Positions 1 through 9,019 of a stretch of 64,000 bases of DNA are shown one piece after another (position 1 is the first letter of the stretch; each line of letters begins with the position of its first letter). Below the pieces are notes generated by a model. That model was given only the letters and a program-made list of their open reading frames with translations, had not been told where the DNA came from and made no database searches. Both the position numbers and the translations under genes were made by a program. This DNA comes from Bradyrhizobium sp. SZCCT0153 (lineage in GTDB: Bacteria > Pseudomonadota > Alphaproteobacteria > Rhizobiales > Xanthobacteraceae): NCBI RefSeq assembly GCF_018129995.1, contig NZ_JAFCKS010000004.1, forward strand, positions 310,001-374,000, written 5' to 3'.

Positions 1-1
1 C

Positions 2-46
2 GTCGGCGGCCGGATCGCCGCGGCCTACGGGCCGGACGTGTCCTGA
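2..46 (+). CDS. C-terminal end of a gene cut by the window edge, possibly lpxC
   Basis: The first 15 codons of the window form an open frame ending in TGA, with the tail VGGRIAAAYGPDVS. The piece is too short to identify by itself. In Bradyrhizobium and relatives the gene before bamD-recN-ligA is usually lpxC, the UDP-3-O-acyl-N-acetylglucosamine deacetylase of lipid A synthesis, so lpxC is the best guess from gene order alone. Another reading frame also crosses this stretch, so even the presence of a gene is a modest claim. Confidence 0.4.
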   Translation, partial: VGGRIAAAYGPDVS

Positions 47-291
47 ACAGACCCGTTACCGCTGGCGTTTGGCGGCGCTTTTCCCCGGGAAACTCCTGGT
101 AATAATGATCGGCTAGGATTGCGGCGCGTTCGCCTTAATCCGGGCGAAATGCCTGCCTATCCGGTTGGTACAAGATCGTTTTTCGGTTACACCGGCGTGG
201 TCGCATGGCAGGCACCACGGCTACATTTCGCGCCCGTGACGGGGTTCATGGGCTGGCGGACACCGCATCACAGGGCGTCAGGGCAATATTC

Positions 292-1182
292 ATGTCGGCA
301 CAGCGTATGACGCGCGGATCTTTTTCGGCCTCGCCCCGAGCCCGCGGGCTGCTTCAGGCCGCCACCCTCTTCCTGCTCGCGATGCCGCTGGCTGGATGCG
401 GCACCGGCGCGCTCTGGGACAAATTCACCGCCAAGGACGACACCTTCGTCGAGGAGCCTGCCGACAAGATCTACAATGAGGGCCTGTACCTCATGAACGA
501 GAAGAAGGACATGAAGGCGGCGAACAAGAAGTTCGAAGAGGTCGACCGCCAGCATCCTTATTCCGACTGGGCCCGCAAGTCGCTGCTGATGTCGGCCTAT
601 GCGTCCTACCAGGGCGGCGACTACGACAGCTGCATCGGCGCCGCGACGCGCTACGTCACGCTGCATCCCGGCAGTCCGGATGCGGCCTATGCCCAATACC
701 TGATCGCCGCCTCGCATTACGACCAGATCCCGGACATCAGCCGCGACCAGACCCGCACCGAGAAGGCGATCGCCTCGCTGGAAGAGGTGGTGCGCAAATA
801 TCCGACCTCCGAATATGCGACCTCGGCCAAGGCCAAGATCGAGGGTGCGCGCGACCAGCTCGCCGGCAAGGAAATGAACGTCGGCCGCTATTACGCGCAG
901 AAGCGCGACTACACGGCGGCGATCAACCGCTACAAGGCCGTCGTGACGCAGTACCAGACCACCCGCCACGTCGAGGAGGCGCTGTACCGCCTGACCGAGG
1001 CCTATATGGCCATCGGCATCGTCGGCGAGGCTCAGACGGCCGCCGCAGTGCTCGGGCACAATTTTCCTGACAGTCGCTGGTACAAGGACGCCTATAATCT
1101 TGTAAAATCAGGCGGTCTCGAACCGAGCGAGAATCAGGGGTCCTGGATCAGCAAGACCTTCAAGAAGATGGGTCTCGGCTAG
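292..1182 (+). CDS. bamD: Outer membrane protein assembly factor BamD
   Basis: BamD is the essential lipoprotein of the BAM complex, which inserts beta-barrel proteins into the outer membrane from the periplasm. The 296-residue product has an arginine-rich start, a hydrophobic stretch (about residues 20-34) and the lipobox LAGC with the lipidated cysteine at residue 36. The rest is a run of TPR helices, for example around YNEGLYLMNEKKD and ASYQGGDYDSC, matching the BamD/ComL family in length and style. I chose the ATG at 292 because it gives a clean signal peptide; an earlier ATG at 205 would add 29 residues unlike an export signal, and an ATG at 307 is also possible. recN follows after 13 bases, so the two are probably cotranscribed. 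Confidence 0.93.
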   Translation: MSAQRMTRGSFSASPRARGLLQAATLFLLAMPLAGCGTGALWDKFTAKDDTFVEEPADKIYNEGLYLMNEKKDMKAANKKFEEVDRQHPYSDWARKSLLMSAYASYQGGDYDSCIGAATRYVTLHPGSPDAAYAQYLIAASHYDQIPDISRDQTRTEKAIASLEEVVRKYPTSEYATSAKAKIEGARDQLAGKEMNVGRYYAQKRDYTAAINRYKAVVTQYQTTRHVEEALYRLTEAYMAIGIVGEAQTAAAVLGHNFPDSRWYKDAYNLVKSGGLEPSENQGSWISKTFKKMGLG

Positions 1183-1195
1183 GAAATAGAGTTTC

Positions 1196-2866
1196 ATGCT
1201 GGCGCGTCTGTCGATCCGTGACATCGTCCTGATCGAACGGCTCGATATCGAATTCGCAACGGGCCTCGCGGTTTTGACCGGCGAGACCGGGGCGGGCAAA
1301 TCCATCCTGCTCGATGCCTTTGCGTTGGCGCTCGGCGGCCGCGGCGATGCCGGCCTCGTGCGCCACGGCGCGGAGCAGGGGCAGGTCACCGCCGTATTCG
1401 ATATCCCGAAGAATCACCCCGCAGCGAAGATCCTCGCCGAGAACGGGCTGGACGATACCGGCGAGATGATTCTCCGCCGGGTGCAGCTCGCTGATGGCCG
1501 CACCCGCGCCTTCATCAACGACCAGTCGATCAGCGTGCAGACGCTGAAGGCGGTCGGTGCCGCCCTGGTCGAGATTCACGGCCAGCATGACGAGCGCGCG
1601 CTAGTCGATGCCGCCACCCACCGCCGCCTGCTCGACGCCTTCGCCGGTCTCGAAAAGGATGTCGCGGCGGTCGAAGCGCTCTGGGACGCGCGCCGGACCG
1701 CCAACACCGCGCTGGAGGAACATCGCGCCGGCATGGAGCGTGCCGCGCGCGAAGCCGATTACCTCCGCCACGCCTCGGACGAGCTGAAGCAGCTCGCGCC
1801 CAAGGACGGCGAGGAAACCTCGCTCGCGTCCCGCCGCACCACCATGATGCAGGGCGAGAAGATCGCCTCCGATTTGCGCGAGGCGCAGGAGGCCGTCGGC
1901 GGCAACCATTCGCCGGTCGCGGCGCTGTCGGCCGCCGTGCGCCGGCTGGAGCGCCGCGGCGTCAATTCGCCGGCGCTGGTCGAGCCCGCCGTGAAGGCGA
2001 TCGACATCGCCATCAACGCGCTGGAGGAGGCCGACCAGCACCTCCAGGCTGCGCTCGCCGCAACCGACTTCGACCCGTCCGAGCTCGAGCGCATCGAGGA
2101 GCGGCTGTTCGCCTTGCGTGCCGCGTCTCGCAAATATTCGACGCCGGTCGACGGGCTCGCCGCGCTTGCCGCCCAATATGCCGCCGACGTCGTGCTGATC
2201 GATGCCGGTGCGTCGCGGCTGAAGAAGCTGGAGCAGGCCGCGATCGAGGCAGATAGCCGCTATGCCGCCGCCGCCAAGAAGCTGTCGCTGGCGCGGCAGA
2301 AATCGGCGGAGAAGCTCAACAAGGCCGTCAATGCCGAGCTCGCCCCGCTCAAGCTCGAACGCGCAAAGTTCATGACCCAGGTCGAGACCGACGAGGCCGC
2401 GCCGGGCCCGCAAGGGTTCGACCGCGTCGAGTTCTGGGTGCAGACCAATCCGGGCACCAAGCCGGGCCCGCTGATGAAGGTCGCCTCCGGCGGCGAGCTG
2501 TCGCGCTTCCTGCTGGCGCTCAAGGTCGTGCTGTCCGATCGCGGCTCGGCACCGACGCTGGTGTTCGACGAGATCGACACGGGAGTCGGCGGCGCGGTCG
2601 CGGATGCCATCGGCGGGCGGCTCGCGCGCCTTGCCGGCAAGGTCCAGGTGATGGCCGTGACCCACGCCCCGCAGGTCGCCGCCCGTGCCGACCAGCATCT
2701 GCTGATCTCCAAGGATGCGCTGGACAAGGGCAAGCGCGTCGCCACCCGCGTCAATGCGCTGGGCGCCGACCACCGCCGCGAGGAGATCGCGCGCATGCTC
2801 GCCGGCGCCGAGATCACGGCCGAGGCGAGGGCGGCTGCGGAACGGCTGCTCAAGGCGGCGAGTTAG
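1196..2866 (+). CDS. recN: DNA repair protein RecN
   Basis: RecN is an SMC-like ATPase that acts early in recombinational repair of double-strand breaks, holding broken DNA together for RecA. The 556-residue product has the SMC-type head-coil-head layout. Walker A is GETGAGKS at residues 29-36, a central region (about 160-370) is rich in charged and alanine residues as expected for coiled coil, and the C-terminal head carries the ABC signature SGGELSRF and Walker B TLVFDEIDTGVGG. Length matches the family. It starts 13 bases after bamD and is followed by a palindromic repeat and then ligA. I saw no obvious LexA box directly before it, and its position inside the bamD unit argues for at least partly constitutive transcription. 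Confidence 0.97.
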   Translation: MLARLSIRDIVLIERLDIEFATGLAVLTGETGAGKSILLDAFALALGGRGDAGLVRHGAEQGQVTAVFDIPKNHPAAKILAENGLDDTGEMILRRVQLADGRTRAFINDQSISVQTLKAVGAALVEIHGQHDERALVDAATHRRLLDAFAGLEKDVAAVEALWDARRTANTALEEHRAGMERAAREADYLRHASDELKQLAPKDGEETSLASRRTTMMQGEKIASDLREAQEAVGGNHSPVAALSAAVRRLERRGVNSPALVEPAVKAIDIAINALEEADQHLQAALAATDFDPSELERIEERLFALRAASRKYSTPVDGLAALAAQYAADVVLIDAGASRLKKLEQAAIEADSRYAAAAKKLSLARQKSAEKLNKAVNAELAPLKLERAKFMTQVETDEAAPGPQGFDRVEFWVQTNPGTKPGPLMKVASGGELSRFLLALKVVLSDRGSAPTLVFDEIDTGVGGAVADAIGGRLARLAGKVQVMAVTHAPQVAARADQHLLISKDALDKGKRVATRVNALGADHRREEIARMLAGAEITAEARAAAERLLKAAS

Positions 2867-2868
2867 CC

Positions 2869-2978
2869 TTCGTGTCCCGGACGCGCGCAGCGCAAGCCGG
2901 GACCCGGAATGTTGCCCCATGGGCCGCGGCTCTGCAGCGCACCGCCGAAGAGGCGTTGCGCCGCGTCCGGGGCACGAA
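2869..2978. repeat. 110-bp palindromic intergenic repeat between recN and ligA
   Basis: The stretch begins with TTCGTGTCCCGGACGCG and ends with CGCGTCCGGGGCACGAA. These arms are reverse complements with one mismatch in 17 and are about 76 bases apart. It starts three bases after the recN stop. The pattern is that of the REP-like 'CGTGCCCCGGACGCG' elements scattered in Bradyrhizobium genomes; that family link is from memory, not a search. When transcribed it could fold into a long hairpin that damps read-through from recN into ligA or protects the recN message. Confidence 0.75.
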
Positions 2979-3026
2979 ATTGTAACCGTCTTTACCCTCC
3001 CGCCCGCTCCGTCGTATCCAAGCACC

Positions 3027-5180
3027 ATGGCCAGAGCAGCAAGATCCAAAGCAACACCGCTTCGCGACGTCGCCGACCTCACCAAGGCGCAGGCCAAGGT
3101 CGAGCATATGCGGCTCGCGCTCGAGATCGAGGCGCATAACGAGCGTTACTATCAGGACGACGCCCCCACCGTCACCGATGCCGCGTACGACGCGTTGCGC
3201 CAGCGCTTCAACGCGATAGAGAAGCGCTTCCCGGAATTCGTCAGCGCGGACTCGCCGTCGCAGAAGGTCGGCGCGGCGCCGTCGGGGCGCTTCAGGAAGG
3301 TCCGGCATTCCGTCCCGATGCTGTCGCTCGACAACGCCTTTGCCGAGGAGGACGTGCGCGACTTCGTCGGCCGCATCGTGCGCTTCCTGAAGCTCGACGA
3401 CGACAAGGTCGATTTCTCCGCCGAGCCGAAGATCGACGGCCTCTCGATGTCGCTGCGCTATGAGAGCGGCGAATTGGTCACGGCCGCGACGCGCGGCGAC
3501 GGCGCGGAGGGCGAGGACGTCACCGCCAACATCCGCACGCTCGAAGACGTGCCGCAGAAGCTGAAGGGCCGCAATATCCCCGATATCTGCGAGGTGCGCG
3601 GCGAGGTCTACATGACCAAGAAAGCCTTCCTCGCGCTCAACGAGCGGCAGAAGGCGGAAGGCAGCACCATTTTCGCCAATCCGCGCAACTCGGCCGCGGG
3701 ATCGCTCCGGCAGAAGGATCCGACCATCACCGCCTCGCGCCCCCTGGGCTTCTTTGCCTATGCCTGGGGCGAGATGAGCGCGATGCCCGCGGATACGCAG
3801 AGCGGCATGATCGGTTGGTTCGAGCGCTGCGGCTTCAAGACCAATCCGCTGACGAAGCTGTGTCACACCGTCGAGGAACTGCTCGCGTTTCATCATTCGA
3901 TCGAGGAGCAGCGCGCCAAGCTCGACTACGACATCGATGGTGTCGTCTACAAGGTCGACCGGATCGACTGGCAGGAGCGACTCGGCTTCGTCTCGCGCAC
4001 GCCGCGTTGGGGCATCGCGCACAAATTCCCGGCTGAACAGGCCATGACCGTGCTGCGCGACATCGAGATCCAGGTCGGCCGCACCGGCTCGTTCACGCCG
4101 GTCGGCAAGCTCGAGCCGGTGGGCGTCGGTGGCGTGATCGTGCAGAACGTCACGCTGCACAACGAGGACTATATCAGGGGCATCGGCAACAAGGGTGAGG
4201 TGCTGCGAGAGGGCCGCGACATCCGGATCGGGGACACCGTCGTGATCCAGCGCGCCGGCGACGTCATCCCGCAGATCGTTGACGTCGACCTCGACAAGCG
4301 ACCGAAGAGCGCCAGGGAATACCTCTTCCCCAAGAAATGCCCGTGTCCGCTGCATACCGACGTCGTGCGCGGGGAGACGGCGGCCGGCGAGGAGGAATCG
4401 CGCACCCGATGCACCGGCGAGTTCGCTTGCCCCTATCAGAAGATCGAGCACCTGAAACTGTTCGTGTCGCGGCGTGCGTTCGACATCGACGGTCTTGGCG
4501 AGAAGCAGCTCCAGTATTTCTTCGACGAGGGCTTTGTGAAGGAGCCTTCCGACATCTTCACGCTGGAGAAGCGCAACTCGAAACTCAAGCTGGAGGAGAT
4601 CGAGGGTTACGGCGCGACCTCGGTGCGCAATCTGTTCGGCGCCATCGAGAGCCGGCGCAGGATCGCGCTGGAGCGCTTCGTCTACGCGCTCGGCATGCGC
4701 CATGTCGGCGAGACCACGGCGCTGGCGCTGGCACGCGGCTACGGCTCCTGGGAGGCTTTCCACGATGCCTGCCTGAAGGTCGCCAGGGGCGACGAGGAGG
4801 CGATGGCGGAGATGGACGCGCTCGACCAGATCGGCGACACCGTGATCAAGAGCATCGCCGATTATTTCGGCGAGAGCCACAATCGCGGCATCGTCGAGCG
4901 GCTGACGAAGGAGGTCGAGATCGTCGACGCCGAGAAGCCGAAGAGCAACTCGGCCGTCGCCGGCAAGACCGTGGTGTTCACGGGCTCGCTGGAGAAGATG
5001 ACGCGCGACGAGGCCAAGGCGACCGCCGAGCGGCTCGGCGCCAAGGTGTCGGGCTCGGTGTCGAAGAAGACCGATCTCGTCGTTGCCGGCCCGGGCGCGG
5101 GCTCGAAGCTCGCGGAGGCCAACAAGCACGGCGTCAAGGTGCTGACCGAGGACGAGTGGCTGCAGCTGATCGGGGAGTGA
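3027..5180 (+). CDS. ligA: NAD-dependent DNA ligase LigA
   Basis: LigA seals nicks in duplex DNA during replication and repair, using NAD+ to adenylate its active-site lysine. The 717-residue product shows the whole family layout: N-terminal Ia domain with YYQDDAPTVTDAAYD, adenylation motif EPKIDG with Lys135 as nucleophile, RGDGAEGEDVT, an OB fold, a four-cysteine zinc finger (CPCPLH...RTRCTGEFACP), helix-hairpin-helix repeats, and a C-terminal BRCT domain beginning near KTVVFTGSLEKM. The zinc finger contains a longer-than-usual loop. I chose the ATG at 3027 because conserved sequence begins soon after it; the open frame extends upstream through the palindromic repeat without family similarity. 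It lies 160 bases after recN. Confidence 0.97.
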   Translation: MARAARSKATPLRDVADLTKAQAKVEHMRLALEIEAHNERYYQDDAPTVTDAAYDALRQRFNAIEKRFPEFVSADSPSQKVGAAPSGRFRKVRHSVPMLSLDNAFAEEDVRDFVGRIVRFLKLDDDKVDFSAEPKIDGLSMSLRYESGELVTAATRGDGAEGEDVTANIRTLEDVPQKLKGRNIPDICEVRGEVYMTKKAFLALNERQKAEGSTIFANPRNSAAGSLRQKDPTITASRPLGFFAYAWGEMSAMPADTQSGMIGWFERCGFKTNPLTKLCHTVEELLAFHHSIEEQRAKLDYDIDGVVYKVDRIDWQERLGFVSRTPRWGIAHKFPAEQAMTVLRDIEIQVGRTGSFTPVGKLEPVGVGGVIVQNVTLHNEDYIRGIGNKGEVLREGRDIRIGDTVVIQRAGDVIPQIVDVDLDKRPKSAREYLFPKKCPCPLHTDVVRGETAAGEEESRTRCTGEFACPYQKIEHLKLFVSRRAFDIDGLGEKQLQYFFDEGFVKEPSDIFTLEKRNSKLKLEEIEGYGATSVRNLFGAIESRRRIALERFVYALGMRHVGETTALALARGYGSWEAFHDACLKVARGDEEAMAEMDALDQIGDTVIKSIADYFGESHNRGIVERLTKEVEIVDAEKPKSNSAVAGKTVVFTGSLEKMTRDEAKATAERLGAKVSGSVSKKTDLVVAGPGAGSKLAEANKHGVKVLTEDEWLQLIGE

Positions 5181-5185
5181 GGATT

Positions 5186-5275
5186 CCCGTCATTGCGAGG
5201 AGCGAAGCGACGAAGCAATCCAGAATCTTTCCACGGCGATAGTCTGGATTGCTTCGCTTCGCTCGCAATGACGGG
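5186..5275. repeat. 90-bp palindromic repeat downstream of ligA
   Basis: The two outer arms of this 90-base stretch are near-perfect inverted copies: it starts CCCGTCATTGCGAGGAGCGA and ends with TCGCTCGCAATGACGGG, with a matching inner pair built on GAAGCAATCCAGA and TCTGGATTGCTTC. The loop is about 18 bases. This 'GTCATTGCGAG...GAAGCAATCC' family is common between genes in Bradyrhizobium (from memory). It lies between the convergent ligA and exporter genes, so it may end transcription from both sides. Confidence 0.85.
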
Positions 5276-5293
5276 GAGGCCACTCTGCGCCAC

Positions 5294-6568
5294 TCACATC
5301 ATCCCGCTCTCTTCCTCCTCCGCCTGTCCGATCAGCGTCTCGCTCACCACCACCTCGCGGCGGGGGACGACGAAGATCATCATGCAGGCGCAGAGCAGCG
5401 AGATCGCGAGGACCGCAGCGGTGAGCGGCAGCGTCGTCGAGGAATGGCCGCCGAGATAGGCACCGAATTGCGACATCAGCGCGCCGATGCCCTGCTGGAG
5501 AAAGCCCATCGCACCCGACGCGGTGCCGGCGGCCTCGGGACGGATGCTGATCGCGCCTGCGGCGGAGTTCGCCATCACGAAGGCATTGCCGGCCATCACG
5601 ATCATCTGCGTGCCGAACAGCCAGGCGGGCTCCTCGTTCCAGCCGGTGAAGCTCCAGAGCAGGTTCAGCAGGCTGCCGCAAAGCTGGAGGCCGAGTCCGA
5701 ACCAGATCAGCCTCTCCAGCGAGTGCCGCGGCGCAAAGCGCACGCAGAGCAGGTTGCCGACGAGATACGCAAAGCCGGTCGTTGCGAACCACGCGCCGTA
5801 TTCGGCGCTGCTGCGGCCCATCTGCGTCACCACGATGTAGGGGCCGCCGCCGGCAAAGGTGAAGATGATCTGCGAGGCCAGCACCTGGCACATGACGTAA
5901 CCGACGAAGGCGCGGTTGCGGATGAGCACGCCGACGTCGCCGCGAAAGCCGCTGCCGGCGGCGCGGGTGCGGCGCGTCTCCGGCAGCGCCACCGCGATGC
6001 CGACGGCGACGATGATCGCGCCGACGGTGATGGCGTAGAAGATCGCGCGCCAGCCCAAGGCGGTCTCGATCAGGCCGCCGGTGAGAGGCGACACCATCTG
6101 CCCGATCATCAGCGCCGCGACCACGAGGCTGATCATCGAGGCGACGCGGTCGCGCTCGTAGATGTCGCGGATGATGGCGCGGCTCACCACCATGCCGGCG
6201 GCGCCGCCCAGCGCCTGGAAGAAGCGTGCGGCGATCAGCTGCGGCAGGTTCTGCGCGAAGATGCAGGCGACGCTGGCGGCGACCATCAGCGCGAGGCCGG
6301 TGAGCAGCACCGGACGCCGGCCGAAGCGGTCCGACAGCGGCCCCATGATCAGCTGGGACAGCGCGATGCCGACCATGTAGAGCGACACCGTCATCTGCGC
6401 GATCGAGATGTCGCTGCCGAAATTCGCCGCCAGCACCGGCAGCGCCGGAACCAGCATGTAGAGCGAGATCGGCGCGATCCCGGTCATGACGACCAGGAGC
6501 AGCAACACCACGCGCGAGGTCGCGATGTTCTGTGCCGCTCCCGGCGGCTTGCTGATCATGCCGTGCAT
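5294..6568 (-). CDS. MFS multidrug efflux transporter, Bcr/CflA type
   Basis: This 424-residue protein is predicted to sit in the inner membrane with 12 hydrophobic segments and to export drugs or metabolites by proton exchange. The MFS signature between helices 2 and 3 reads GPLSDRFGRRPVLLTG. The opening ITGIAPIS-like stretch, with SLYMLVPALPVLAANFGSD, is characteristic of the Bcr/CflA (bicyclomycin, chloramphenicol) subfamily. Length is normal. It is convergent with ligA and separated from it by a palindromic repeat. The next gene upstream, a peptidase on the same strand, ends 234 bases away, so this gene probably has its own promoter. The true substrate cannot be read from sequence. A second ATG three codons in (6559) is an alternative start. 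Confidence 0.88.
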   Translation of the reverse strand: MHGMISKPPGAAQNIATSRVVLLLLVVMTGIAPISLYMLVPALPVLAANFGSDISIAQMTVSLYMVGIALSQLIMGPLSDRFGRRPVLLTGLALMVAASVACIFAQNLPQLIAARFFQALGGAAGMVVSRAIIRDIYERDRVASMISLVVAALMIGQMVSPLTGGLIETALGWRAIFYAITVGAIIVAVGIAVALPETRRTRAAGSGFRGDVGVLIRNRAFVGYVMCQVLASQIIFTFAGGGPYIVVTQMGRSSAEYGAWFATTGFAYLVGNLLCVRFAPRHSLERLIWFGLGLQLCGSLLNLLWSFTGWNEEPAWLFGTQMIVMAGNAFVMANSAAGAISIRPEAAGTASGAMGFLQQGIGALMSQFGAYLGGHSSTTLPLTAAVLAISLLCACMMIFVVPRREVVVSETLIGQAEEEESGMM

Positions 6569-6802
6569 GCGTGTCCGTCTCGTTGCAATTCGAATCGGAC
6601 TGTAGCTTGCTCACGCAAGACGGATATCGGCGTTTCGGAATGCGGCTATACGGATTCCGGGACGGTTGTAATGGCAGCGCGATTGCGACGAATTGGACGC
6701 GAGTTGCATCGCAAATTCGCTTTCATGAACCCGGCTTTGCGCGCCATGACGGCTGTGGTGCGAGGAGAGCCTTGCGCAAATCGCCTAGCGCCATGCGCTG
6801 CG

Positions 6803-8629
6803 CTATTTCAGCTCCGCCGTCGCCTCGTCGAGCCAGGCCCTGGTCGCCTCGTCCAGCGCCGGCCGCACCTCGGCGCTCACGCGCGCGTGGTAGGCGTTGA
6901 GCCAGTCGAGTTCGTCCTTGCCCAGCATGCCGACATCGATCAGCCGGCGGTCGATCGGTGCCAGGGTCAGCGTCTCGAAGGCGTTCATGGATTTCTCGGC
7001 GCCCTCGATGTCGGCGGCGACGACCAGCTCGAGATTTTCGATGCGGATGCCGAAACCGTCGGTCTTGTAGTAGCCCGGCTCGTTGGACAGGATCATGCCG
7101 CGCTTCAGCGGCGTGGTGCCGAGCTTCGAGATCCGCGCCGGTCCTTCGTGCACCGAGAGATAGCTGCCGACGCCGTGGCCGGTGCCATGCTCGAAATCGA
7201 CGCCGGCGGCCCAGAGATATTGCCGTGCGAGCGTGTCGAGCTGTGCGCCATTGGTGCCGTCGGGGAAGATCGCGCGCGCGATCGCGATGTGGCCGCGCAG
7301 CACGCGGGTGAAGCGGTCGCGCATCTCGCCCGTCGGCTCGCCCACGGCCATGGTGCGGGTGACGTCGGTGGTGCCGTCTTCATATTGCGCGCCGGAATCG
7401 ATCAGCAGCAGATCGCCGGGCGCGATACGCCGGTTGCTCTTGCGGGTGACGCGGTAGTGCACGATGGCGCCGTTCGGGCCGGTGCCCGATATGGTCGGGA
7501 ACGACACATCCTTGAGCGCGCCGGTATCGCGGCGGAACGTCTCCAGCGCCTCGACCGCGTCGATCTCGGTGAGCTTGCCGCTTGCCGCCTCGCGGTCGAT
7601 GAAGGCGAGGAAGCGCGCCAGCGCGATCGCATCGCGTCGGTGCGCCGTCTGCGTGCCCTTGATCTCGGTCGCGTTCTTCACAGCCTTGAGCAGCGCGATC
7701 GGATCGTTGCCGCGAACCGGCTTGCCGCCGGCACCCGCGATCAGCCGGCTTAGCGCGTCGGCCGCGGTCGCATTGTCGAGTGCGATCGCCGCGCCGCTTC
7801 TGGCCAGCGCCATCAGCGTCGGCGCCATCGCATCGGGCTCGCGCACGTCTGCCGACTGCTCGATATGGTCGCGCGTCAGGTTCGAGAGCTTGCGGTGGTC
7901 GAGGAAAACGGTCGGCCGTCCGTCCTTCGGCACCAGCGCATAGGACAGCGGCAGCGGCGTGTGCGCGACGTCGGCGCCCCGGATGTTGAAGGTCCAGGCC
8001 ACGGCATGACTGTCGGACAGCACCAGCGCGTCGACGCCGAGCTTGCCGATCTCGCTTCTGATCTGCGTCAGCTTCTCGGCTTCAGAGACGCCGGCATGTT
8101 GCAGTCCGTGCACCGCGACCGGCGCAATCGGCGGCTGCGGCCGGTCCTGCCAGACCGCATCGACCGGATTGCTGTCGACGGCGACCAGTTCGGCGCCGGC
8201 CTTGGCGCAGGCGGCGGACAGGCGCTCGGCTGCCGCAAAAGTGTGCAGCCACGGATCAAATCCGAGGCGATCCCCGGCTTTCAAATGTGCCGTCACCCAG
8301 CTTTCCGGCGGCGGATCGATCAGCGATTCCACCGCCCAGGCCTTTGCATCGACCTGTTTGGCCGCCTGGATCGTGTAGCGGCCGTCGACGAAGACCGCGG
8401 CCTCGTGGGTCAGCACCACCGCCAATCCCGCCGAGCCCGTAAAGCCGGTCAACCAGGCCAGACGCTCTTCCGATGGCGGCACATATTCGTTCTGCTGCTG
8501 ATCGGCGCGTGGGATCACGAAGCCGGTCAGCTTGCGGCGAGCGAGTTCTTCACGGAGCGCGGCCAGGCGCGCCGTCAATGCGACGCCGGCCTCGGGCTCC
8601 TCGAATGTCTGGAAGTGCGCTTCGAACAT
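6803..8629 (-). CDS. Aminopeptidase P family protein (Xaa-Pro aminopeptidase, M24B)
   Basis: The enzyme should remove an N-terminal residue preceding proline from peptides, using two metal ions in the cytoplasm. The 608-residue product has the three-part layout of the long (eukaryote-like) aminopeptidase P form: two creatinase-like N-terminal domains (TGFVIPRADQQQNEYVP, TGFTGSAGLAVV), then a C-terminal pita-bread domain. Metal and substrate motifs in the last domain are visible: LLIDSGAQYEDGTTDVTRT (two aspartates), HGTGHGVGSYLSVHEGP (histidine), and ILSNEPGYYKTDGFGIRIEN (two glutamates). All expected ligands appear present. The gene runs opposite to the small protein gene that starts 187 bases away. 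The methylase gene prmA lies on the same strand upstream. Confidence 0.93.
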   Translation of the reverse strand: MFEAHFQTFEEPEAGVALTARLAALREELARRKLTGFVIPRADQQQNEYVPPSEERLAWLTGFTGSAGLAVVLTHEAAVFVDGRYTIQAAKQVDAKAWAVESLIDPPPESWVTAHLKAGDRLGFDPWLHTFAAAERLSAACAKAGAELVAVDSNPVDAVWQDRPQPPIAPVAVHGLQHAGVSEAEKLTQIRSEIGKLGVDALVLSDSHAVAWTFNIRGADVAHTPLPLSYALVPKDGRPTVFLDHRKLSNLTRDHIEQSADVREPDAMAPTLMALARSGAAIALDNATAADALSRLIAGAGGKPVRGNDPIALLKAVKNATEIKGTQTAHRRDAIALARFLAFIDREAASGKLTEIDAVEALETFRRDTGALKDVSFPTISGTGPNGAIVHYRVTRKSNRRIAPGDLLLIDSGAQYEDGTTDVTRTMAVGEPTGEMRDRFTRVLRGHIAIARAIFPDGTNGAQLDTLARQYLWAAGVDFEHGTGHGVGSYLSVHEGPARISKLGTTPLKRGMILSNEPGYYKTDGFGIRIENLELVVAADIEGAEKSMNAFETLTLAPIDRRLIDVGMLGKDELDWLNAYHARVSAEVRPALDEATRAWLDEATAELK

Positions 8630-8816
8630 GGTGGATCACTTTAGGATCATGAGGATCAGTCCGCAATGTAGACGCATTTGAGGTCGCATCTGGCATGGAC
8701 TGTGCTTGAATAGGTTCCATTCGAATTGAGTGGAGTAGGGATGCGGCAGTTGCGCTTCGTCCGGATAACAGGGAAATTCGAGCAGGTGGTTCATCTCAAC
8801 GGCGAGGGGACACACG

Positions 8817-8972
8817 ATGCCGGCGTTCACGTTTGAGAAGATTTCCCCGCCGGTGCGCCGCGCCCCGGCTGCGGCGACACCGAAGAAGCCGCGCGGCCTC
8901 ATCGGCCAGATGATCAATCGTTTCGCCGAGCGCCGCGCAAAGCGGGCGTTGCGCGCATCGACGCCCCGTGAC
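8817..8972 (+). CDS. Small basic protein of 51 residues, unknown function
   Basis: A 52-codon frame starts with ATG at 8817 and ends with TGA at 8970-8972. It is preceded at good spacing by a strong ribosome-binding site, GAGGGGA at 8804-8810. The product begins MPAFTFEKISPPVRRAP and continues with a lysine/arginine-rich middle (ATPKKPRGLIGQMINRF), giving a strongly basic protein with no signal peptide or membrane segment. I do not recognise the family. The good Shine-Dalgarno sequence and its placement in a real gap between divergent aminopeptidase P and convergent prmA support a gene; lack of an identified homologue keeps confidence moderate. DNA or RNA binding is possible from charge only. 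Confidence 0.5.
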
Positions 8973-9019
8973 GAGAAGCCTGCGAAGTAGCGCGGCGTCG
9001 AGCGCAGCGCTCATCGACC

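Noticed and set aside
2850..5129. Long minus-strand frame of 759 codons opposite ligA
   Set aside because: It is antisense to a clear ligA, has Arg/Leu/Asp-rich composition typical of GC-rich shadow frames, and shows no domain.
5249..7753. Plus-strand frame of 834 codons through exporter and aminopeptidase genes
   Set aside because: Both underlying genes on the minus strand are convincing, and this frame has no start signal or domain.
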